This document shows, one piece after another, positions 33,316-46,043 of a DNA stretch of 64,000 nucleotides. Source of the stretch: Ursus arctos. Its lineage: Eukaryota > Chordata > Mammalia > Carnivora > Ursidae. Made by a program: the position numbers and the translations under genes. Every line of letters starts with the position of its first letter. Positions within the stretch are counted from its first letter, which is position 1. The stretch lies in contig NW_026622985.1 of the NCBI RefSeq assembly GCF_023065955.2, forward strand, positions 76,373,931 to 76,437,930, in the 5' to 3' direction. The notes beneath the pieces are model-generated. The model did no database searches and was not told the DNA's origin. It was given only the letters and a program-made list of their open reading frames with translations.

Positions 33316-34175
33316 TTTAAGTCATTGGAATAATTTTTAAAAAAAGAAATGAAGGAAAAGAAAAAAGAAAGTCGCTCAGAATGAACAAGCCACAATTTAT
33401 TATGACAGAAACATCTCTAGAGAATAATCAGAAGAACCATACCTATGAATCCTGAACATGAAGTTTTAAAAAAGAAGCCAATTCCGATCAGTGTCAATCT
33501 CAAGAAACCAAGAAATTATATGCACTCGAGTCCTAATGAAAATAGAGCTACATTATATTTTTTTCTCTTTGAATTCCAAAGTAGCTATTGGAATGGACTT
33601 GCTGAGTATTTGAACATATGCGTTTCTTCAAAGAGGCAGCTTCAAAGAAAAAAAAAATCCTACAATATTTCATGTTGGTGTATTTGATTTCATATATTTA
33701 TAATTAATTAATGTTGTTATCACTTATTGTTTGTTGTTGAACACTCAAGATTCATTTGGCATGCACAAACATGAAAGTCTTTGCCCTAGACGCATCTGAT
33801 ATAAGCTGACCCCCCCATGATCCTGAGTCCCGTCTACTGCACGGGCTTCCTTTCTGTGTTTTTCTTTGTTTCTGTGTCCAAGTAGGATACCTTGTGGCAT
33901 TTTCCACAAGCAGCCAAATATGTCTGCTTTTCTCTCTACAAGACAGAGTGCTGCATTTCAGTGAGATAGCTTTATCATTCAATTAGCTGTTCCATTGTCC
34001 CAACTATTACTATATGAAATATTTCAGAGTTATACAATTAATTGCCATCTGGAAAGGAAAAGAACAACCAGTAAATTCCTACATTATCCTCAGTTTAAAT
34101 GTCACATAAATATATTAATTGTTTACTTGGGTAGCAAATTACACCTTAAAGACAGGTTTAAAAAAACAACCACCA
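33316..34175. other. Unassigned sequence
   Basis: Nothing recognised. An 80-codon plus frame at 33445 and a 76-codon minus frame at 33752 have no known domain. Confidence 0.45.
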
Positions 34176-34190
34176 TCAAACCATGCTTTA

Positions 34191-34392
34191 TTTATTTATT
34201 TTTTTAAGATTTTATTTATTTATTTGACAGAGAGAGACAGCCAGCGAGAGAGGGAACACAAGCAGGGGAAGTGGGAGAGGAAGAAGCAGGCCCACAGCAG
34301 AGGAGCCCGATGTGGGGCCCAATCCCACAACGCCGGGATCACGCCCTGAGCCGAAGGCAGACGCTTTAACCGCTGTGCCACCCCGGCGCCCC
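34191..34392 (-). mobile_element. SINEC, young, full length, reversed
   Basis: Near-consensus, reversed head ending CACCCCGGCGCCCC. Exact 15-bp TSD tcaaaccatgcttta is at 34176-34190 and 34393-34407. Several 66-114-codon frames on both strands are products of this SINE. Confidence 0.98.
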
Positions 34393-34407
34393 TCAAACCA
34401 TGCTTTA

Positions 34408-35018
34408 ATTTCACGAGCATATTTGCATTTTGTGGTCTTGCACTTTACTCCCTCGGAGCCATGCTCAGCCAACTTGAAAATAGCTGAGGACGTAAATATT
34501 ACGAAATGTGATTTTTTTAAATTAGCATTTATTAATTGGAATTGAAGTGTGTCCATATTCCTATACTCCTCTTTGCCTTTGGCAAAATTACGAGATTCAT
34601 GCTTGCAGAAAAAGGCCTCTGTGTTTTTTACTCAGGGTACTTTTCCTACTTTCCATCCTGTTTCATAGGCTGCAACACAGATTCTACTTAAGAAGAAAAA
34701 TCTAGTCTTCAAATCCTACTTAACACATCTTTTTGTTGGTTTGTTTGTTGGAATTACAGCCTATTCCCCATTCATGCACAGAATCTCTAAAATGTAGCCA
34801 ACAGCTATAACATTAAGGAAAAATTTCTCAAGATAGTTTTACTTCAAGTCCTAAGAAAGCAAGACTTCCATTCAGGGGGTGGGGTCCATCATGGACTAAA
34901 GATTTTGAAAGTTGTGTGTCCTATCTCCTGACTCCTTCTGTGTACCTTTCTCCTCCTCAGTCTCTCTTAGGTAAAACTCTCTCATTGAAAGGCTTGGCGT
35001 CATCCCACAACCTGCTTG
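34408..35018. other. Unassigned sequence
   Basis: Nothing recognised. Confidence 0.5.
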
Positions 35019-35106
35019 CAAGAGATAGCCATTAGCTTACCTGCCTGAAGCAAGAGATAGCCATTAGCTTACCTGCCTGAAGCAAGAGATAGCCATTAGC
35101 TTACCT
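35019..35106 (+). repeat. 32-bp tandem repeat, 2.8 copies
   Basis: The unit runs caagagatagccattagc, ttacctgcctgaag. Copies 35019-35050 and 35051-35082 are identical, and the third (from 35083) is cut after ttacc. No variation between copies. Confidence 0.97.
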
Positions 35107-37053
35107 TCATACTCTTTCCCTAAAAACATAGACATCACGGAGTATAATTACCAAAGGAAACAGAGTAACTGTCATTCTGTGGGTCCCAATCAGGATTATA
35201 ATTAACATAATTATAGTTAATCAGACCGATTTTACCTGTTGGAGATTATGGGCCTTATTCAGTCAGAGTTCCTAGCTACACTCCTGTCCTTACTCCTGTA
35301 CCAACTCCAGCCTAATAGTTGGGGTCTTTGGAGATCTGCCTTCTTTTGGCAAATCTGGAACTGGAACCAAAAAGCTAAAAACAGATCTTAAGGATGGTGG
35401 TGTGCTAGCTGACTCCTGAGTACCAGCCATGATTTTGCTCTACTTTTCTGACTGGAAGCAAGAACTGGACATACATGGAGGCCTGACTCCCAAGGCTGTA
35501 CTTCTATAGCTAGCTTTTGCTGCTGCTTCTGTCCCATTGACCTTGGCATTCATGCTTCATTCCAGGCTTTTAACGTAGTGTCCTTTCGTTCATGCTTTAC
35601 AAACCCAGCCTTAGCTACATGGCAGGTGAAGCAGCTACAGGAAGTGCTCCATGGGGCTTGGAAGAAAACCTTCATTTCCTCCCCCATAAAATTAGGACAG
35701 AATTCCCTCAAAATGGACCAAACAATGAGATCATTACATATGTATGTGAGTTATATAAATCTGAGACAGAGAAAACATTTTGTTAGTCAGGATTGTAAGT
35801 TTTTAACCTTTGGAGGTTGTTATGAGAACAAGGGTGAAACTTTCCAATTATAATTTATAGCCAGCTACAATGATTAAATTGATAACACTTAGTTATTATT
35901 GCTGCCATAATTATCTTCACCATCAATATTTTGTGAATAGGCTGAAATTGAATTGGGAAGGACTGTTTCTCTCATGATTCCCCAAAGATGAATAAACACA
36001 GGAAAATAAGAAGAAATATGTTCAACTACCAAACCGAAAAATTTAAACCTCAATTTCTAGGGAAAAATGTTTTCTTCGACCATATTCTGATGTGCAAATT
36101 ACAGTTTAACTCTAAGGATGCCATCTGAGGGAAATATTGGTTTGATATCTTTTTTAAGCAGAAAGTCATCATCATTATAAGAGGCTCCTGGCAGAGGCAT
36201 AAAATTATGACTCTTATTTTGTTTTCAAACAATTGTATAAAGATGTTGCAGTAAACTACCCTGACATTTTTTAACGGACGTTTTAAAAGCCTACTCAAAA
36301 CATGGGGTGTTTTTCTCTCATTTTCCCAGTGCATAGTGATTTCCTCCTCAATGCCACTTTATCAATTTTGCCCCAGCAAAAGCCTTTTGAACAACTTCCT
36401 AACAGTCAAAGGCAAGGAGGACTAATTATCCTCTCCAACACCTTAAATTTGCATCCAAGAAGAAATCTGCCAATGGGATGTCAAAAATATTTACAAGAAA
36501 ATCCTGACGTTTCTGACAGCTGGTGAAGGAAGATAATTTAGACTAATATAGTCTTATTGGAATCTGGTATGGTTTGGATACATTAATTTAATGAAGGGTT
36601 GCAGGGGCTGAAGTCGTGTTTCCACAGCCAGCCCTTTCGTAGAAGACTTTCTCCATCTGTGCAAAATGAGTTGTTCATTCCAGTTCCAGATCTAATGGAC
36701 AAATATCAAGACTTTAGGAACTGTCATTTAATTTATAGTTAAATAATAGCCTGTTGGACTAAGTTAGTAGACATGTTAAAAGTTTATGAGTCTACAGTGT
36801 CTGACCTCCTTCATAAGACCAGGAAAAGGTTTTTTGGGATAGGAGCTGTAGAAATCCAACTAGTCTATATACTTAAGAAAAATGGCTTTACTGTTATTAT
36901 TTAAAGTAATGTGTACAGAAAATAGAATTAATTAAATAAAATATATCTGGTTCTTATTACAGTTTCTAATACACTTAGGCACTGCATAAATGCTAATTAT
37001 AAAAAAAACCTCACACAATAAAAACATAGGGTGGGGGAAGGATAATTAGCATT
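35107..37053. other. Unassigned sequence
   Basis: About 1.9 kb with no repeat I can name. Short frames at 35578 (91 codons, plus) and 36050 (94 codons, minus) show no domain. This is one of the better places to look for unique or conserved sequence. Confidence 0.4.
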
Positions 37054-37262
37054 TTTAAAAAGATTTTATTTATTTATTTAAGAGAGAGAGAGAGCAAGCA
37101 GGGCAGAGGGAGGGAGAGAGAGAGAGAGAGAGAGAGAATCTCCAGCAGGCTCCATGCCTAGCTCAGAGCCTGAAGCGGGGCTGGAGCTCACAACCCTAAG
37201 ATCATGACCTGAGCCGAAATCAAGAGTCTGACACTTAACTGACTGAGCCACCCAGGCATCCC
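37054..37262 (-). mobile_element. SINEC, older subfamily, reversed
   Basis: GATTTTATTTATTTATTTAA, a long (GA)n purine body (37081-37136), older reversed head GAAATCAAGAGTCTGACACT ending CCACCCAGGCATCCCC. No clear TSD. Confidence 0.93.
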
Positions 37263-37429
37263 CACCATATGTTGTTTTTAAGTAACAGAGAATCAATCTC
37301 TACTGTTTCCCTTTCACAGACTCTGGTTTACGATCAGCTAAGGAAATGGTATTAACTAATCCAAACAGGGATTAAAATCAAGTCTACATTAACAGATTTG
37401 ATACAGAGGGACTCAAGAATTCCAGACAT

Positions 37430-37798
37430 ACAAAACGAATAAACAAAGAAAAAAAGAGACAAACAAAAAACCAGCCTCTTCGATACAGAGAACAAACTGG
37501 TGGTCGCTAGAGGGGATGGGTGAAACAGGTGCAGGGGATTCAGAGTACACTTATCACGTGAGCACTGAGTAACATAGAGAATTGTTGAATCACTATATTG
37601 TACACCTGAAACTAATATAACACTGTGTATTAACAAGATTGGAATAAAAATAAATAAATACATAAGTAAGTAAAAAAGATTGGAATAAAAATAAATAAAT
37701 ACATAAGTAAGTAGGTAGGTAGGTAAGTAGATAGATAGATAGATAGATAGATAAAATAAATCAATGATTGCCAAGGATTTAAGGCAAGAAAAAAAAAA
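37430..37798 (+). mobile_element. 5'-truncated carnivore L1 with composite tail
   Basis: The body from about 37480 has AGAACAAACTGGTGGTCGCT, CACTATATTGTACACCTGAA and CTAATATAACACTGTG, the carnivore L1 3' end. Exact 15-bp TSD aagaattccagacat is at 37415-37429 and 37799-37813. After the first AATAAAAATAAATAAATAC tail come a 41-bp duplication (37635-37675 and 37676-37715), TAGG and TAGA microsatellites (to 37753), a non-repetitive segment (37760-37787) and a second A run (37788-37799). Confidence 0.9.
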
Positions 37799-37813
37799 AG
37801 AATTCCAGACATC

Positions 37814-38849
37814 AAAGAATCTAAACCTTTTCTTAAAGGGAAGATGGAATTCTATCCCTTTGAGCAAATAAGAGAAAACTAGATACACTTATACAAATAA
37901 ACAAGGCCTTAAACAAGGAGTCTGATGAAACTACATCTAATAAAGGAAGAGGAACACTTTCCTATGACTCAGTGAATGTAAATTGCTACCACGTGAGTCT
38001 ATTGCTTTCCTAACTGCTCTCCTAAGGGGCTAACAATGTGAGAAATGACTTTCCAGTGGCCTTAAAAGCAAGAAATCATGGGAAGTAATGAATGACCTCA
38101 GTGGGAGGAACCAATTTTTTCCCTGGTCATTCATTGTGACTACAGCTGTCCTGGGAGATGACAGGATGACTTCCTTATTGCTCACATATGCAGTACTAAA
38201 TAGAAGATATTAAGGTCAGACACGCTCAAGTATCCATAATAGTTTAGGTACTTTATCTCCTAATAGGAAATTCAAGATCTTTTCAGCTAACAGATAAATC
38301 CTAGGGAAGGATTATTTAAATTATTGATTTTTTTTTCTCCTGGTGTTTTTTTAAGGAAACTTTACTCAGTGAATTGAATGAACTGGGAGTTATATTTACC
38401 CCTACTAACTCTATTATCTCAATTATGAAAACTAGTTGCTTTCTCTGTACTTTTGCAAGTGTCTGTCATTGGAATCTTTATTTAAACTAAGAATTTTGGA
38501 ATTTAGTGTAAAAAATACTTAAATATGGGGTGCCAAAGTTTTCAATGGTCTCGGTTAAACTTTGTATATTGCTTTTGTACACTGACAGCTAAAATTACAA
38601 TAGCTAATTGTAGGCAGATCAAGCTAACTGCTCAACACAATAAAAAGGCAAGTGATCAATTAATACCTTCATTTTTATAATAAAAAATAATTGCTTGTGT
38701 AACAAGAAGGTGCACCATGGTAGTTGGCCTATAAATCATCTTGCTACCTGGAAAGAAACAGTACATATGAATCAGAACGTGGACGTTGAGTTACAGTCAA
38801 ATTGATACCTTCACATCATAGGTAGAATAATGTCATAATATCTAAGAAT
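37814..38849. other. Unassigned sequence
   Basis: Nothing recognised. Confidence 0.5.
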
Positions 38850-39052
38850 TACTGAACCATGACTATTTTCCTAGCACTCTTCCATGCTCTTTAGAATAAC
38901 TTGCTTCGTCCTCACAGTACTCTATTATTATCAACTTCAGTTTAAGGAAAAAAGTCAAAGAGAAATAAAGTAACTTGTTCAAGGTCACACAGCCAGGAAG
39001 TTGTAAAGTCAAGATTTAAATCTAGACTTTCTGAAGCTGGAGACCATAATTT
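38850..39052 (-). mobile_element. MIR, reversed, near complete
   Basis: CTAGCACTCTTCCATGCTCT, AAGTAACTTGTTCAAGGTCA, CACAGCCAGGAAGTTGTAAA and CTAGACTTTCTGAAGCTGG. One of the best preserved MIRs here. Confidence 0.9.
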
Positions 39053-39077
39053 TCATTCATTCATTCATTCATTCAGC
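39053..39077 (+). repeat. (CATT)6 microsatellite
   Basis: Six CATT units directly after the MIR. Confidence 0.95.
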
Positions 39078-39104
39078 CATCCATACATCAATTTATGTAT
39101 TTAT

Positions 39105-39838
39105 GCATGTATGTAGGTCTTTATATTGCATTATAATTTATATACAGTGAAATGCACAGATATCAACTATATAGTTAAGTATTAAAAACTTTTTACACCT
39201 GGGCAACCAACTGCTCAATCAAGATAAGGAATATTTCCATCACCCCAGAAAGTTCCTTTGTATCCATTTTTAATAATTGCCATACCACCACCTCACCACC
39301 AAAGGCAATTACTATTCTAATTTCTAATACCATAGATTAGTCTTGCATGTTTGTAGTCTTCATATAAACAGAATACTATAGTATGTACTATTCGTTTCTG
39401 GCTTCTGTCACTCAACATAAAGTCTGTCAGATCCATCCGTGTAATAGCTCCTTTTTCTTTGTATGGCTGAGCAGTAGTCCACTGTATGGTTATACCTCAA
39501 TTCATTGATCCATTTGCTTGTTTCTTTTTACTGTGAAGCAGCAGGCTACTGTATAGTTATACCTCTGTTTGATTGGTGATGGAGATTTGGGTTGTTTTCA
39601 GGTGTTGAGTGTTATAAATAAAGTTGCTATTAACATTCTTGCACAATTCTTTTTTTGGACACATATTTTCTCGTATGTTGAGTAAATTCTTGCATGTGGA
39701 GTCTAATTGCTGTGTAGTATATGCTTAACTTTGTAAGAAACTGTCCAGGTGTTGTCCAAAGTGGCATACCATTTTACACTCTCTGCAGCAGTGTTCATGA
39801 GTTCCAGTTGCTTCACATCCTCACAACATTTGGTATAG
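39105..39838 (-). mobile_element. L1M 3' end, reversed
   Basis: TATACAGTGAAATGCACAGA, CTGGCTTCTGTCACTCAACA, GTATGGCTGAGCAGTAGTCC, TCATTGATCCATTTGCTTG and GTGGCATACCATTTTACACT are the reversed L1 terminus. Confidence 0.87.
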
Positions 39839-40052
39839 CAGAACTGTGCTCTTGCAACATGAGTCTTCTGAAAACATGTGATGAGATTACACATGAACGT
39901 AAAAAATTATGTAGAGGAATAATTAGCTGGTGAAAATAGCTGTGGCCACCTAAGCTCTACTAAATAACTCATTCCCAACCTTTGTTTGACAGCTATTGCT
40001 TAGTCATCCACAAATTAATTGCTTACCCCCATCTATCAAACATTTCTAGACT

Positions 40053-40246
40053 GGGGCGCCTGGGTGGCTAAGTCTTTTAAGTGTCTGACTTTTGATTTTG
40101 GCCCATGTTATGATCTCAGGGTCATGAGAGGGAGCCCCGAATCAGGCTCTGCACTGGGTATGGAGTCTGCTTGAGATTCACTCTCTCTCTGTCCCTGTGC
40201 CCCTCCCCCTACTCATGTGAATGCTCTCTCTCCAAAAAAAAAAAAA
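40053..40246 (+). mobile_element. SINEC, older subfamily
   Basis: GGGGCGCCTGGGTGGCTAAG head, TCTGACTTTTGATTTTGGCC, and a tail of 14 A. Flanks tttctagac and attctaaac may be a worn TSD. Confidence 0.94.
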
Positions 40247-42024
40247 ATTCTAAACAAAGAATAGAAAAAGAAGAAAATTTATGATCAAGTTATGGAGCAC
40301 AATTTAGGAGTTATTTCAAAACTACTGACTTGAAGGAGCATTTCAAAGGCAGCATTTCTACCTCAACACTTTCTGCATAATGATAAAATAAAGCTCAAAT
40401 CAACAGAGGATTAGAAAGTCATTCTATTAAGTACCAGTGTAGATTATCAACCAATAGAGCATAAAAATATAGGGGGTAAAATACACATTTGAAAACTTTT
40501 GCCTCAGAAGGAGACCCGGTATGAATACTGATTACACAAGCAGTTTGGCTACTCATACATTTGACATAAGACAAAACTGTGGGTGTTCAGATGCCCATAA
40601 GGCTTTTGGTCATAGGTAATGAATGTAATCGTCTCAAACTAGTGTTTGCTTTGAATATACCTAAATAAATGTGGCTAAAACATACACTTTTATAATTATT
40701 TCATAAAGGAAATGACTAATAAATGAAATTTTTTCCTAAAGTCAACCAATTCTACCCTGTAAGAATGATACATAGACTGATATAAATGGTTTTCTAATTA
40801 TGTCAAAAAACCTTTAGAAAACCACTAGGATTTTTCTTTCCAAGTCTCAAAAGAACATAATTCAATCTGGCAGCTAAAATTTTGAAATCAATTTGCAAAA
40901 CGCATTTAACTAGCAGTTAATAATCAGTGACAGGCTCTTTGAATCTTCCTAATATCAGTAGTAAAAGTTTTTTTTTCTCTTAATTGACCATATTATAACA
41001 TCTTCCTTTTTATAGAAAATAGTTAACATTTTAGTGATCTTGTTTAAAAATGTTTCTATGTTACCAACACCAAAACTTCCATAAGAGATTAACAATTTTT
41101 AATGTATTATATATAGTCTTCCTGTCATTTACTGCAAATTCTCAAGAGTACCAAGGGAATAAAAATCATAGGCAGTTTTCTATAACTTCTGATTTTCTAG
41201 CATATGCAATTCATATGGGTTATGCAAATAACTTTTAGTATTTATTAATGGTGTTTTAAGAATCAAGTTTAATTAGCAAAATGGTGTTTCTGACCAACCA
41301 CAGAAGTAAGCTTATTTTAAATACTTGACTTGCCTTTTAAATTAGAAAACCTTATTATATTTTCAGTATCCTGGGGCATTCACTGCACCAGATTCACCCT
41401 ATAGACCTTGCTAATTAGCCCCCAAAGGTTACAACGATTGAATCTACAACTGCTTACTCAGATGGAACTCCCATTCATCATCTTTCTCATTTTCTCTCAA
41501 CTGTTTATGTTCTCCTGTGGCCTCATTGACATTTATGGTTTCTATGCAGCCCACAGTTAGCATATATCATGACACATGAATTCAGAAAACTTCTTTTTAG
41601 AATAATCACCATCTCTATCCCATATATGTTTGTGTGAATGAAATACTATGAAGAGATGATGGCACAGACATTAACCTACCTTTGTTTTACCTTTCAGTTA
41701 GGTCAGCCATCCTTATAGAGAGTAGCTGCTAAGTGGTTGTAGTGTGTTTTTATTTAATTGATGAAGGGTCCTCCAGGATAGCCCATGTTGAGGAATAATG
41801 GAGAGTTTAAAAAAATACAAGGCCTACACAATTTTCATCCATCTTTCCCATACTAAAAATTCTATTTTTTTTTTTTAATATACTGAAATAGGTGGGAATT
41901 TCATTGTTTGCTTGCTTGCTTTCCTAGAAACAAAGAAATAGGACTTGCAGGGAATTGCTTTAGTCATCTTTGACTATAGATGAATGAGCCTAGTGTCCTG
42001 TTGTTACAGGATGTAACCAATAGT
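40247..42024. other. Unassigned AT-rich sequence
   Basis: About 1.8 kb in which I recognise nothing. Confidence 0.45.
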
Positions 42025-42027
42025 TCA

Positions 42028-42195
42028 TTTTTCAAATTAACCACCTGGGGGTCTTCTGTAAAAATATGTTTATGAAGTTCATCCTTAATGATTCTGATTC
42101 TGAATAACTGAAGTAAGATCCAAGAATCTGCATTCTTAATAGTCCCCCAGGTGATTTTCACCAGGATGGTTCACAACCATATTTGAAAACCCTGG
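42028..42195 (+). mobile_element. MER5A-like hAT MITE, diverged
   Basis: TTAACCACCTGGGGGTCTTC, ATGATTCTGATTCTGAATAA, GAATCTGCATTCTTAATAGT and ATTTGAAAACCCTGG follow the MER5A order. The ends are worn. Confidence 0.6.
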
Positions 42196-43494
42196 TTTTA
42201 TCTGTGGTACTGTCCTCTTTAACAAGACAGAGTACCCACAGGAGCTCACTGGGTATAGACAGATACAAGCAGTTGGTTTTGAGAGGTTACTATGATGCCC
42301 AGGACATCATTCTGGATTCTTCCAAACCTCTATTTCTGATTCACTTTCCCTTTGCCATGCCAAAAATTCACCCTCGTTGGTGTCTTAAAGAGGGGAGGTT
42401 AAGTGAGAAATGTCTCAGGACATGTGCAAAGTGATGAGGTTAGGCAACAAAGAGAAGCACCCATTTTGTGACAAAGGAGTAGCTATGACAATTGGTGGAT
42501 ACACAGATATACAGTAGGTTTGGGGGAGAGGCGATGAAGATGAAAGAAAGAAGCAAGCACCCCCACCTGGACTGGTCTCAATAGAAGAGGCAGGGGGTAT
42601 GGTCAAGGGGAGTCCAGTAGCTGGGACTCCTCAAACTGGGTTGCTGCTCCGCACAGGTAAACAGAAAAATACCATACAAGAGTGAGCTTAGTATCACACT
42701 TAGCATTTGACCACTATTTGATTTCTCCCAGGCCTTACTTGATTTTTCAGATCCCATGATTGCAAAACTATATAAATATCATACCTTTAAAAAATAGAGT
42801 GGTAAATCCTTAAAACGACCCTTTGGCCTCCTAGCTGAGTCTGTCACCACCATCCTCTTGATTTTCTTACTACCAAGTTAATACACCTGCCATCCAATTA
42901 ACACCTCATTTAACTATACACCTGAGGCCTTTGCTTCAGCACTCTATTTTGAAACAATTAGCCCTCTACTGAATAGGGTAGTGTGATTATAATTAGGTGG
43001 GAGACACAAAGAACAGTGTGATTAAGTCTTTGTGAAAACCCTTAAATGGAAGTGGGGTCACAATAAGGGAAACAAATGAAGTGGATAAAGACAACTTTCT
43101 TTTAAACTGTGAGATGTTTTGGTACATAGTATTACTTACATTACTTGTATTACTTTTATCAAAGCATAGCAGTGTATTTTCTTATATATTACATTCTTTC
43201 AAGTATGAGGACCTGTAATACTTTGTTTGAAATTATTATCATATATTTTGGTCAAATGAAAACCTGTAAATAGTTGTACCACTGAATTTCACTTCTACCT
43301 AGAGACCATTGGGACTATTTATAATGAAAATACTGTAGTATTTTATAAATCGGAGTGATTTTTACATACAAATATGCATTTAATTTTCCTTGTAAATTTA
43401 TAAAATCTACTAATAAAAAGCACGTATTTGTATTTTCACACCTATGTGGATTTTTTTTTATTCTAGATTTTTATCATATTAAGACTTTCTAGAG
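42196..43494. other. Unassigned sequence
   Basis: Nothing recognised; frames of 63-83 codons are featureless. Confidence 0.45.
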
Positions 43495-43664
43495 CAGCGC
43501 TTCTCAAACTTGAATCTGCATGAAAATTGCCTGGGGCATGTCTGTAAAAAGCAGAATCTGATTTCCTAGACATGGAGTGAAGACTTTTAATTTTGCATTC
43601 TAGCAAGCTCCTGAGCGATGCTCATCTTGCTGGTTCAAGGGCCCACCGTGTAGCAAGGTTCTGT
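43495..43664 (+). mobile_element. MER5A (hAT-Charlie MITE)
   Basis: Terminal repeat CAGCGCTTCTCAAACTTG, ATGAAAATTGCCTGGGGCAT, TTTTGCATTCTAGCAAGCTC and CTGGTTCAAGGGCCCACC. Non-autonomous, with no transposase. Confidence 0.8.
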
Positions 43665-44754
43665 TTGGACTTTATCTCCTAAGTAGCCAAAATGCATTTT
43701 CATTGAAGAGGAATATTCTTTTCTATTTCAAATGTTACATTTATGAATTATCAGTGGAACACAAGTGAGACTACATTTCATAGCAGAAACAGATACATTC
43801 TAGTCCTTTGAAAGTTCCTCACTTTATGACATATGGTATCTTCAATGGACTTCAATTTTTTCTAGTACTCTATATAAAAAGGCTTACTACTCTTGCTATT
43901 TTAGATGAGAGGTTTAATTAGTATTCATTAAGGAAATACAAATAACTGGACCACTCACCCTCTCACTCTCAATCTGGAATCATCTCAACAGTAAAAACCC
44001 ATAAAATGTATGTTTGATCGTTGAGGTGTAGAAATGAGTGAGGAGAGGTCCTTTTTATGCCCTTAAATCTGCTAGTAGTCAGCACACAAATACGTCTTTT
44101 CTAGAGAAGCAGCAGCTCAAATGAGCTGATTTGTAAAGGGTAAGACACTTGACTTTGTTAACTGGCTGATATAAAAAATGAGTGGCAAGAAAGAGAGAAG
44201 AGAAAAATAACCCACATGGGGTCATAAAAAAGCAGGGAGGGAAAAAGACAAGAGTCAAAAATAGCAGCCAAAAGTGAGAGCCAGTGAAACACAGAGGGTT
44301 TCTGACCCCATGGGGCCCACATAGATGTGCATGGAGGAGGCAGAGGAATGAAAAAACTTATTCCACTTTCCCCATCCTAAGAAATAAAAAACCTGGCGGG
44401 GCGGGGAGGGGAGACTGTTTTCATCAGTGATCAGAAGAGTTTAGGAGCAGAGCTTAAATGTGGTTTGGAAGTGAAACAGACAGCATCTGGGAAGACATAG
44501 TTCAAAAGAAACCAAAAAAATATAGGCGTCTGCTGGGGAGAGGCAGGACTTCAGTGAATGGCAGAGGCTTCCCTCCTGGAGATACTAAGAATGGGCCTAT
44601 GTCCTGGGCCATGTCCTCTCTGTCCTCAGTATGCCATCACTTCATTCATTCCTGGAAATTCACGTCCCCGATAAGGTATAGATTCTGGGTGCAGGAAGAC
44701 ACATTTGGTATCACCCAGTCCTGATCCTCCAGTTTGCAATGTAGTGGACTAGTT
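43665..44754. other. Unassigned sequence, partly purine-rich
   Basis: 44160-44420 is strongly purine-rich and holds GGCGGGGCGGGGAGGGG at 44395-44411, a possible G-quadruplex. An 88-codon plus frame (44458-44724) sits in less AT-rich DNA with no recognised domain. Confidence 0.4.
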
Positions 44755-44840
44755 CCCCCCAAAAGCTAGGTGACTGGTTCAAGGTCAGATTTTAGCCAGA
44801 GCTGATTCTGAAACCCAGTTCTCCAGACTCTTAGTCCCTT
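44755..44840 (-). mobile_element. MIR, reversed
   Basis: TAGGTGACTGGTTCAAGGTC, GCCAGAGCTGATTCTGAAAC and CCAGTTCTCCAGACTC. Confidence 0.75.
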
Positions 44841-45811
44841 CTTGTGTCACAGCAACAAAACCCACTGAACAGTGCTCCACTCAGGCATAAAATGAAGGTA
44901 GAAGAAGGATTAAGAAGACAGAAGGAAACCCCTCAAACTTCCCCCACCCCCACCCACATGCGTCTTAGTAAGGGACCAGACAGGATGGCCCGACATGGCA
45001 TGTCATCTCAGTGTGGCCTTCAGTGCTTACAAAGAAACTGTAATTAAAGAAATGGAAATATAACAATTAAGATGAGCTTCTGTCATCTTCTATCATCCTT
45101 TTTCTCCCAGATCTCAGTCAGATTTTAAACCATTTTACATATTTGTAAGAGTTAGATGTGAATTTATAGATATGAATGAGCTTTGCAATTATCAAGGGTA
45201 AAATTTTCCTTTACAAAGACTTCCTTAAATGTATGATCAACATTTTTGACAATAAAGATGTGTTTCATTTCATGAAATATTTTTCCTTTCAGAATGTTTT
45301 CAGTACAACTTAATATAGGTGCAACTTAAGAGAGTTCTAATCAATAATTCAAAAAGCAAAGCCTTGTTTCAATATGCTGTAGGACATCGTGTATTAATAA
45401 GGGGTATATTCGTTGGTTGCAGTATTTGCTTCCCCAAAACAATAAAAAGCTGTATTTATTTTCAACATAATTATAATAGGCTAAATTAGATGAGGAAAAC
45501 TTGAAGCAAAATTTTTCCCCAAAAGACAAAAGTAATTATTCCACCAATAGCAATTTATTAAAGGCATATAAATTCAGATATTAAACTCCAAAGTACACTG
45601 TAGGCTGCATTTTTTATTCAATTTATGAGTTTACTGACTAAGCTTAAGGAAACTGCAAACTTTAAAACTCCTGTTGTTTTAACCTATTAAGGGTTGAAGA
45701 GTCAAGTTATAGTTAGGCTATCTCTCCATATAGGAATTAAGTATGAGTACTCCTATTTTCATATAATATCATTTACTTTTCCCTCTGTTAAATCTTCTGA
45801 ACGACCAGACT
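44841..45811. other. Unassigned sequence
   Basis: Nothing recognised. Confidence 0.5.
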
Positions 45812-45822
45812 CTCTGAGGCAA

Positions 45823-46032
45823 AAAAATAAATAAATAAATAAAGATTTTATTGACTTATTTGACAGAGAGAGAGAGAGAGACAGCAAGAGAGGGAACACA
45901 AGCAGAGGGTGGCAGAGGAAGAAGCAGGCTCCCAGCAGAGCAGGGAGCCCAATGCAGGGCTCGATCCCGGGACCCTGGGATCAGGCCCTGAGCCAAAGGC
46001 AGACGCTAAACGACTGAGCCAGCCAGGCACCC
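45823..46032 (-). mobile_element. SINEC, intermediate subfamily, reversed
   Basis: AAATAAATAAATAAATAAAG start, (GA)n body, and CGATCCCGGGACCCTGGGAT in the head. TSD ctct(g/c)(a/a)(g/a)gcaa at 45812-45822 and 46033-46043 is worn. Confidence 0.95.
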
Positions 46033-46043
46033 CTCTCAAGCAA

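Noticed and set aside
35019..35106. CRISPR-like array
   Set aside because: The 32-bp units are directly adjacent with no spacers, and the genome is mammalian.
37352..37888. 178-codon minus-strand frame with LSIYLSIYLPTYL-like repeats
   Set aside because: It reads the L1 tail and TAGA/TAGG microsatellites backwards.
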